Source: Mycobacterium sp. E740 (lineage in GTDB: Bacteria > Actinomycetota > Actinomycetes > Mycobacteriales > Mycobacteriaceae). From it: a stretch of 32,662 nt of DNA. A program made the position numbers and the translations under genes. This document shows, piece by piece, positions 27,770 through 32,662 of the stretch. The notes below the pieces were generated by a model. It was not told where the DNA came from, did no database searches, and saw only the letters and a list, made by a program, of their open reading frames with translations. Each line of letters begins with the position of its first letter. The stretch's first letter is position 1. The stretch covers positions 1 through 32,662 of the forward strand of contig NZ_LZKP01000018.1 of the NCBI RefSeq assembly GCF_001672895.1, in the 5' to 3' direction.

Positions 27770-29133
27770 CCGCTGTGGTCACCCGCGATGCCGCGTTCCG
27801 CCGCGATCGCCGAACGGCTCGGGAGCCGGCGCTGGATGCGAAGGTACGTCTCGGTGTAGCGCTCGGCGATGCGGGTGCCGGCGAAGTCCGACGGGATCAC
27901 ATCGTTGGTCTTGACCCGCCAGTCGTTGAGCAGCAGCGCGAGATCGTTGGCGATGGCTTCCGCCTCCTCAGTGCTGTCCGGGCCGAGCAGATTGCTCGCT
28001 TCATCGGGGTCGGCCTGCAGGTCATACAGTTCGCGCTGCGGCCGCTCGGCTTGCACCAGCGGCGCCACGGTGCGGCCGGGCGCGCTGTCGGCGATGTCCC
28101 ACGGCAGGTCGAGCAGCGGCCGGGACGCGTAGTTCTCGATGTAGCTGTACTCCTTGGTTCGAATCGCGCGGATCGGATCGAAGGAGTCGTGGTAGGTCTT
28201 GGCGGTGTAGACCTCGGTGCGAATCGGGTCCGCCGCGTCGGCGGCGAGCAGACCCTTCGCGTGGGACAGACCCTCTACTTCGGGCGGGACGTCGACACCG
28301 AGAAGTTCGAGGAGCGTGGGGAGCAGGTCGACGCCGCTGAACAATTCGTCGTAGACCTTCGGCGCGATGGCCGCGCCGCGCGGCGGGCGCACGATCATCG
28401 CGATGCCCGTACCGGCGTCGTACAACGTCGATTTCGCCCGGGGTAGTGCCGGACCGTGATCGGTCATGAACACCACCCAGGTGGTGCGGTCCAGGCCGGT
28501 CGTCTCGAGCGCGTCGAGCAGCTGGCCGACCGCGGCATCGGCAACCGAGATCGACCCGTAGAACTCGGCGAGGTCCTGTCGCACCTCCGGGGTGTCGGGC
28601 AGATGGTGCGGCACGACGACGTCGGTGGTGTCGGCTGGTTCGTACCGTTCGCGCGGGAACGGCCGGTGCGTCTCGAAGAAACCGGCCGTCAGCAGGAAGG
28701 GCTTCTCAGGTGGGTCGGCGAGCCAGCGGGTCGCTTGTTCGACAACGTATTCGCAGTAGGAGTTGGACACGTCGAACTCGTCGAAACCGAGCTTGGCCGG
28801 ATAGGACGTCTCGTGCTGCATACCGAAAAGGGTTGTATGCCAACCATTGTCGGAGAGAATCTGAGGCAGGGTGCGCACGCCGGCGCGGTACTCCCACCCG
28901 TGGTGGGCCAACCCGACCAGGCCGTTGCTCTGCGGATACCGCCCGGTGAACAGCGAACCGCGCGACGGCGAACACAGCGGCGCCGTGGCGTGTGCGCGTG
29001 TGAACAGGATGCCGTCTGCGGCGAGCTCGTCGATGCACGGGCTCGAGACGTCCTGGTGACCGTAGCTGCCGAGATAGCGTCCGAGATCGTGCCAGTGCAC
29101 GAGCAGCACATTGTCTCGCCGGGGGTCGGTCAC
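27763..29133 (-). CDS. Type I sulfatase, Rv0296c-like
   Basis: A 456-residue formylglycine sulfatase of the alkaline-phosphatase superfamily (Rv0296c is about 465). The signature C-x-P-x-R is CSPSRGSLFTGR with Cys54, to be converted to formylglycine by a maturase encoded elsewhere. A late metal motif FMTDHGPALPR is present. The first metal site reads HWHDLGRYLG, with His before Asp16 where many sulfatases have Asp-Asp. No signal peptide is visible, so it should be cytosolic. It is oriented with stf0-cysD-cysNC and 65 bp upstream of stf0, suggesting turnover of sulfated sugars or recycling of sulfate. GTG 29133 is preceded by GAGGAAG. Confidence 0.9.
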   Translation of the reverse strand: MTDPRRDNVLLVHWHDLGRYLGSYGHQDVSSPCIDELAADGILFTRAHATAPLCSPSRGSLFTGRYPQSNGLVGLAHHGWEYRAGVRTLPQILSDNGWHTTLFGMQHETSYPAKLGFDEFDVSNSYCEYVVEQATRWLADPPEKPFLLTAGFFETHRPFPRERYEPADTTDVVVPHHLPDTPEVRQDLAEFYGSISVADAAVGQLLDALETTGLDRTTWVVFMTDHGPALPRAKSTLYDAGTGIAMIVRPPRGAAIAPKVYDELFSGVDLLPTLLELLGVDVPPEVEGLSHAKGLLAADAADPIRTEVYTAKTYHDSFDPIRAIRTKEYSYIENYASRPLLDLPWDIADSAPGRTVAPLVQAERPQRELYDLQADPDEASNLLGPDSTEEAEAIANDLALLLNDWRVKTNDVIPSDFAGTRIAERYTETYLRIQRRLPSRSAIAAERGIAGDHSGQ

Positions 29134-29277
29134 TGAACTTCCTCTCGTCGCGGTCGTGCCTACCCCAACCTAGGCGGCACAGGCGGGCAACCCTTTGGCT
29201 CACGGGTTATCCCCAAGTCCCGATTCATCCACAGGGCGGCTGTCGGGCCTGGTAGACGCGCGGGATTCTCAGTAACT
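29134..29277. other. Sulfatase / 13E12 divergent gap with two DnaA-box-like repeats
   Basis: TTATCCCCA (29207-29215) and TCATCCACA (29225-29233) each differ by one base from the DnaA-box form TTATCCACA, same direction, 18 bp apart. They may belong to a motif common upstream of DUF222/HNH genes rather than to replication. The sulfatase promoter should also lie in this region; none was clear. Confidence 0.35.
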
Positions 29278-29278
29278 T
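29273..29278 (+). promoter_or_regulatory. Possible -10 of the 13E12 gene
   Basis: TAACTT fits TAnnnT and is followed by exactly 7 bases before the GTG start at 29286, predicting a leaderless transcript. Its last base is the first base of the SOS box. Confidence 0.4.
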
Positions 29279-29293
29279 CGAAAGCGTGTTCGA
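29278..29293 (+). promoter_or_regulatory. LexA (SOS) box over the 13E12 start codon
   Basis: TCGAAAGCGTGTTCGA matches the mycobacterial SOS box TCGAAC-N4-GTTCGA at 11 of 12 fixed positions. It spans the start codon (29286-29288) and the predicted transcription start, so LexA would block initiation. Several 13E12-family genes of M. tuberculosis are known LexA targets. Confidence 0.75.
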
Positions 29294-30758
29294 TGACCTG
29301 GTGGCCGCGGCCGGAGGCACCCGCGGTGCAGCGGCGGTCGGTGCGTGGGCTCGGGTGGAAAACGCCGCGTGCGCCCGCCGACTGGACGCCGGCGCGGACG
29401 TGCTGGAGCGGCTGTTGGCTGAGGCCGGCTCGGTGGACCGGGAGCAGTGGTGCATGGACAACTGGACGATGGCCGCCGCCGAGGTCGCCGCCGCCCAGGG
29501 CGTGTCACTGGGGGTTGCGTCGCACCAGCTGTTGATTGCCGACAACTTGCGGCAGCGGCTGCCGCGCGTTGCGGAGGTCTTCGCTGCGGGGGCGATCTCG
29601 TACCGGATGGTCGCCGCGGTGGTGACGCGTACGCGGTTGATCGGCGATCCGGAGGCCATGGCCAAGGTCGACACGGAGCTGGCTGCACACATCGGCGGGT
29701 GGGGGTCGTTGTCGGTTCAGAAGCTTCAAAACGAGATCGACTACTGGGTCGACCGCTACGATCCGGCAGCGGTCCGACGGACTGAACTCAGTGCGCGCGG
29801 CCGGTTCGTCGATGTTCACGATCCGAAAGACGGATCCGGGACCGCCTCGGTCGAGGCATGGTTGTTCGCCGCTGACGCCGCCGCCCTCGATGCCCGCCTG
29901 GACGCGATGGCCGCCGCGGTGTGCGAACACGATCCGCGAACAGCCGATCAGCGTCGCAGCGACGCCCTGGGTGCGCTCGGTAATGGTGCGGACCGGCTGC
30001 AGTGCGCTTGCGCGCGTGAGGACTGTGACGCCGCCGCGGCGACCCCGAGTGCGGTCGTGATTCATGTCGTGGCTCGGGAGGAGTCGTTGACCGATGACAC
30101 CCCGGCGCACTTGGACGGGAAAGCGCCGCGGCCGGAGGGCGAACCGACTGGCCGGGCGGCAACGGACCCGGCGTTCCTGATGGGCAGGGGGTTGCTGCCC
30201 GCTCCGTTGCTGGCAGCGAAGCTGGCGGGCACCGCCAAGCTTCAGTACATCCGACACCCCGGTGACGGTGCGCCCGAGCCGCGTTACATCCCCTCGGCGG
30301 CGCTGGCGTGGTTTGTGCGCTGCCGGGACCTGAGGTGCCGATTCCCCGGTTGTGACGAGCCCGCCGCGAATTGCGACATCGACCACACGATCGCCTATCC
30401 GGCGGGGCCGACGCAGGCGTCGAACCTGAAATGCTTGTGCCGAAAACATCACTTGCTGAAGACTTTTGGCGGCTGGCTTGACGAACAACGTCCAGACGGC
30501 ACCGTCATCTGGACATCACGCCACGGACAGCGGATCACCACCCATCCGGGCAGTCGGCTGCTGTTCCCTACGCTGTGCCGGCCGACCGCCCCCGCCATGG
30601 TGCGTACCGACCTGGCGCGGCAAACCAGCGTCGCGCGCGGCCTGAAGATGCCGCGCCGCAAGGCAACTCGCGCAGAGAACCGCGCCCGGGCCATCTCGGA
30701 GGAACGGCGCCACAACGAGGCCTACGCCGCCGAACGGAACAAGCCGCCGCCGTTCTGA
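29286..30758 (+). CDS. 13E12-family protein, DUF222 plus HNH domain
   Basis: A 490-residue member of the mycobacterial REP13E12 family. The N-terminal about 300 residues are DUF222 (helical, Ala-rich, LLIADNLRQRLPRVAEVFAAGAISYRMV). The C-terminal HNH endonuclease domain contains C-x5-C-x4-C spacing in CRDLRCRFPGC, the catalytic core DIDHTIAYPAGPTQASNLKCLCRKHH and a following FGGWL. A basic tail (KMPRRKATRAENRARA) ends the protein. Biological role is unproven; the family is multi-copy, DNA-damage induced, and in M. tuberculosis serves as the phiRv1 attachment target. The HNH residues look intact. GTG 29286 is chosen because the SOS box and -10 fit it. Confidence 0.88.
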   Translation: MFDDLVAAAGGTRGAAAVGAWARVENAACARRLDAGADVLERLLAEAGSVDREQWCMDNWTMAAAEVAAAQGVSLGVASHQLLIADNLRQRLPRVAEVFAAGAISYRMVAAVVTRTRLIGDPEAMAKVDTELAAHIGGWGSLSVQKLQNEIDYWVDRYDPAAVRRTELSARGRFVDVHDPKDGSGTASVEAWLFAADAAALDARLDAMAAAVCEHDPRTADQRRSDALGALGNGADRLQCACAREDCDAAAATPSAVVIHVVAREESLTDDTPAHLDGKAPRPEGEPTGRAATDPAFLMGRGLLPAPLLAAKLAGTAKLQYIRHPGDGAPEPRYIPSAALAWFVRCRDLRCRFPGCDEPAANCDIDHTIAYPAGPTQASNLKCLCRKHHLLKTFGGWLDEQRPDGTVIWTSRHGQRITTHPGSRLLFPTLCRPTAPAMVRTDLARQTSVARGLKMPRRKATRAENRARAISEERRHNEAYAAERNKPPPF

Positions 30759-30767
30759 GCCTCCCGA

Positions 30768-31259
30768 CTAGACCCGTTCGAGATAGAAGTAGGCGTAGCG
30801 GCCGTTGTCGAGGGCGTTCTTGCCGTCCATGATGCCCATGACGGCGTTGTCGTCGATCTTCTTGAAGTGGTCGTGCACGGGCTGGCCGTCGAAGACCATC
30901 GTCGCGGTGACTTCCCCGCGGAACTCCTCCATCCACAGGCTGCCTTCACCGTTGTCGATGTTCGAGTACTTGTTGCCGTCGGCGTCGAGGCAGACGAGCG
31001 GCTTGACGTCGGTTGCGGAGTTGAATGTCTTGCCGAACCAGTTGATGACGGCCAACGTCCCGTTCTCCCGATGCTCGGTGTCGAACTCGCCGCCGATCCA
31101 TTCACCGATCATGAAGTCGATGGTCGCGGGTTCCAGCGTCGCCCAGAAGTCGTCGAGATCGGCGTCGGGGATGAGAAATCGCTGCGGCCCGGTTACCAGA
31201 CGCTGGCCGGCACGTTCTTTGAGTTCGGTGAACTTCTTGCGAGCCAGCTCGTCGCTCAC
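30768..31259 (-). CDS. GXWXG / DUF4334-domain protein
   Basis: A 163-residue protein with the GXWXG pattern in MIGEWIGGEFDTEH (about residues 49-62) followed by a lipocalin-like run of beta strands including NWFGKTF and LWMEEFRGEVTATMVFDGQPVHDHFKKID, typical of DUF4334. Function unknown. No signal peptide. I chose GTG 31259 (MSDELARKKF) over TTG 31271 because GGAG lies 7 bases ahead of it. It converges with the 13E12 gene, 9 bp apart. Confidence 0.75.
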   Translation of the reverse strand: MSDELARKKFTELKERAGQRLVTGPQRFLIPDADLDDFWATLEPATIDFMIGEWIGGEFDTEHRENGTLAVINWFGKTFNSATDVKPLVCLDADGNKYSNIDNGEGSLWMEEFRGEVTATMVFDGQPVHDHFKKIDDNAVMGIMDGKNALDNGRYAYFYLERV

Positions 31260-31294
31260 GGTGCGCTCCAATCCAGCGGAGGACTGTCACCACA

Positions 31295-31777
31295 CTACGG
31301 GTGATAAGGCACTCCGACGGCCCGAAACACGTACTCGGGCGGCACGTCGAAGGACAGGGTCCGCCGGGGCAGGCGTGTGAGCACGTCTTCGGGGATCGTC
31401 ACCTTGTAGTGCATCGAAAGCTCGCCGCTGAACCGCGAATCGATCGCCGCGATGTCGACGTCGAGCTTCATCCCCGTCTCCGACAGTTCAGCGGTGACGG
31501 CTCCCGACTGCGCGGCATCCCAGCGCTGGTCGATGGTGCGCGGCGCCAGCTTCGGCACCGTCGACAGGGTGCCGAGCACCCGCTGGTTCGTCAGCGTCAG
31601 CGAGCCGACGTAGCTCGTCACGTTGGCGTTCGCGCGCCTGCCGGGGATCTTCCCGCTGAACCGCCGCGTCACCGCGATGTACTCGGCCAGGAAAAGCACG
31701 CCTTCTGCTTGGACCGCCGCGCGCAACTCGTCGGGCAGGCCTCCGATCCGGAGCAGCTTGCGCAGGAACACGGCCAT
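31295..31777 (-). CDS. Conserved protein of unknown function
   Basis: A 160-residue protein I do not recognise. It begins MAVFLRKLLRIGGLPDELRAAVQAEGVLFL, then mainly beta strands: YVGSLTLTNQRVLGTLSTVP resembles bacterial PH-like domains (the LTLTNQRVL strand), and the rest (DVDIAAIDSRFSGELSMHYKVTIP) continues the pattern. No signal peptide or membrane helix. ATG 31777 is preferred to GTG 31798 because a TAGGCT -10-like hexamer ends 8 bases before it. It is divergent from the PAP2 gene. Confidence 0.65.
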   Translation of the reverse strand: MAVFLRKLLRIGGLPDELRAAVQAEGVLFLAEYIAVTRRFSGKIPGRRANANVTSYVGSLTLTNQRVLGTLSTVPKLAPRTIDQRWDAAQSGAVTAELSETGMKLDVDIAAIDSRFSGELSMHYKVTIPEDVLTRLPRRTLSFDVPPEYVFRAVGVPYHP

Positions 31778-31825
31778 GGGCACGCAGCCTAACGGCACTC
31801 AGACTGTGGTGGTAGACGTGAGTCC
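31778..31825. promoter_or_regulatory. 48-bp divergent promoter, unknown protein / PAP2
   Basis: Minus strand: TAGGCT (31791 to 31786), 8 bases, then ATG 31777. Plus strand: TAGACG (31813-31818), 7 bases, then GTG 31826. Both patterns predict leaderless mRNAs from back-to-back promoters. The plus-strand hexamer lacks the final T, so it is weaker. Confidence 0.35.
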
Positions 31826-32497
31826 GTGGTTACGCACAAGCGCCTGCTGGCGCTTTCGGCCCTCGCCGCAGTCGTGGTGTATTCGCTGCTATGGATCGGT
31901 TACCTGCAGCAATGGGCCTGGCTGACCGCGGTGGACACCGCGGCGCTCGAGTGGTTTCACCAACGCGGCGAGGGGCGCCCCGGTTGGCTGTTCGGCTGGG
32001 ACGTTTTCTGCACCATCCTGGGTCCGACCGCATTCCGGCTGCTGACCGTCGTGCTCATCATCGTGGCGCTGGCCCGCCGAAACGTCCGGTTCGCGATGTT
32101 CCTGCTGATCAGCGTCGAGCTTTCCGGTCTCGTGACCGAGGCCGCGAAGGTGGCAGCCGACCGTCCCCGGCCCGATACCGCGCTCGTGACCGCGCTCGGC
32201 ACCTCGTTCCCCTCGGGCCACGCGCTCGGTGTCCTCGTCGCGGTGCTTGCGCTGCTGACTGTCGGACTTCCGGTCGTTCGGGCTCCGATTCGCGGTTGGC
32301 TGGTCGCGCTCGGTGCGGTCGTCGTCATTGCGATCGGTCTCGGCCGGGTGGTGCTCAACGTGCACCATCCCTCCGATGTGGTTGCCGGATGGGCCTTGGG
32401 CTACGCGTATTTCGTGTTCTGCCTACTGACCGTGTCGCCGACGCGGCCGATCACGGAAGCGGACGAAACACCGGCAGCGCCCGGTATTGCACGCTGA
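31826..32497 (+). CDS. PAP2-family membrane phosphatase
   Basis: A 223-residue integral membrane phosphatase (PAP2/undecaprenyl-diphosphatase BcrC type). About five to six hydrophobic segments are visible. The three phosphatase motifs are present: KVAADRPRP, PSGH (FPSGHALG), and GLGRVVLNVHHPSDVVAGW with the nucleophilic His. It should dephosphorylate a lipid phosphate such as phosphatidate or a polyprenyl diphosphate at the membrane. Start GTG 31826. The 3' end overlaps by 47 bp, on opposite strands, the end of a probable lipid kinase gene. Confidence 0.9.
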   Translation: MVTHKRLLALSALAAVVVYSLLWIGYLQQWAWLTAVDTAALEWFHQRGEGRPGWLFGWDVFCTILGPTAFRLLTVVLIIVALARRNVRFAMFLLISVELSGLVTEAAKVAADRPRPDTALVTALGTSFPSGHALGVLVAVLALLTVGLPVVRAPIRGWLVALGAVVVIAIGLGRVVLNVHHPSDVVAGWALGYAYFVFCLLTVSPTRPITEADETPAAPGIAR

Positions 32498-32662
32498 AAG
32501 TGGCCGTGCTGCATTCGGTTCCGACTTCACCGTCCAGCGCCAGCGTCGTCGGGCCGTCGACTGCGGTGAACTCGAACTGAGGCACCCGCATCTCGTGATA
32601 CAGCGGGCTGCGCTCGAGCCTGCCCAACGCGACGTCGACGAGGATCCGTAATTTCGCGAGCC
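32451..32662 (-). CDS. Probable diacylglycerol-kinase-family protein, C-terminal end (partial)
   Basis: The minus strand from the window edge to TGA 32451 codes for 69 residues without a stop. The strand pattern ending FEFTAVDGPTTLALDGEVG and then FSVQYRALPVFRP resembles the C-terminal domain of DagK/YegS-like lipid kinases, where the DGE motif and a final ALPVL.P-type strand are conserved. The 5' part with the glycine-rich nucleotide loop lies outside the window, so the call is tentative. It faces a PAP2 phosphatase and overlaps it by 47 bp. Confidence 0.55.
   Translation of the reverse strand, partial: LAKLRILVDVALGRLERSPLYHEMRVPQFEFTAVDGPTTLALDGEVGTECSTATFSVQYRALPVFRPLP

Noticed and set aside
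29207..29233. Replication origin suggested by DnaA-like boxes
   Set aside because: Only two imperfect boxes, no AT-rich unwinding region and no dnaA/dnaN neighbours.
31784..31791. GTTAGGCT-like IdeR half site upstream of the unknown protein (minus strand)
   Set aside because: Only one half of the iron box matches; the other half shows no symmetry.
1..32662. CRISPR array, tRNA/rRNA, insertion sequence or prophage
   Set aside because: No regular spaced repeats, no transposase or integrase reading frame, and no RNA gene pattern was seen.

Overview
The window is high-GC actinobacterial DNA. It carries a complete ESX-3 (type VII secretion) locus in the canonical mycobacterial order, and its flanks match the neighbourhood known in Mycobacterium tuberculosis (Rv0271c-Rv0277c on the left, Rv0293c-Rv0296c on the right). 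The PE/PPE genes, VapBC, FadE, a 13E12/DUF222 protein and Stf0 sulfotransferase point to a non-tuberculous, probably rapid-growing mycobacterium (Mycolicibacterium type). Species assignment is inference.

Layout. Bases 1-7434 hold a minus-strand run for lipid/acid metabolism (alpha/beta hydrolase, D-2-hydroxyacid dehydrogenase, fadE6-like acyl-CoA dehydrogenase cut by the window edge). A VOC-family protein, a TetR regulator, an MpaB/DUF2236-family protein, an alpha/beta hydrolase-class III cyclase fusion and a vapBC toxin-antitoxin pair follow. Bases 7435-7715 are the ESX-3 control region with two tandem IdeR-type iron boxes. Bases 7716-22144 are eccA3-eccB3-eccC3-PE5-PPE4-esxG-esxH-espG3-eccD3-mycP3-eccE3, almost all overlapping or nearly touching, so one main iron-repressed operon is likely. 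No Zur-like site was seen, and one of the four EsxH zinc ligands known in M. tuberculosis (His70) is Arg here. The M. tuberculosis PE_PGRS3/PE_PGRS4/PPE3/Rv0281 block between vapBC and eccA3 is absent.

Bases 22131-29133 contain an Rv0293c-like hydrolase, trans-aconitate methyltransferase, and a minus-strand sulfur cluster: sulfatase, then stf0-cysD-cysNC. The last three genes overlap by 1-4 bp and are very probably translationally coupled. The cluster therefore encodes sulfate activation to PAPS (CysD, CysN, CysC), a PAPS-using trehalose 2-sulfotransferase (Stf0), and a sulfatase that could reverse sulfation. A 36-bp inverted repeat lies between sulfatase and stf0. In M. tuberculosis cysD/cysNC are located elsewhere, so this linkage is the most unusual feature of the window.

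Bases 29134-32662 contain a 13E12-family DUF222/HNH gene with an almost perfect mycobacterial SOS (LexA) box across its start codon, a GXWXG/DUF4334 protein, an unrecognised conserved protein divergent from a PAP2 phosphatase, and the C-terminal end of a probable diacylglycerol-kinase-family protein overlapping the PAP2 gene tail to tail. No tRNA, rRNA, CRISPR array, insertion sequence or prophage was seen.
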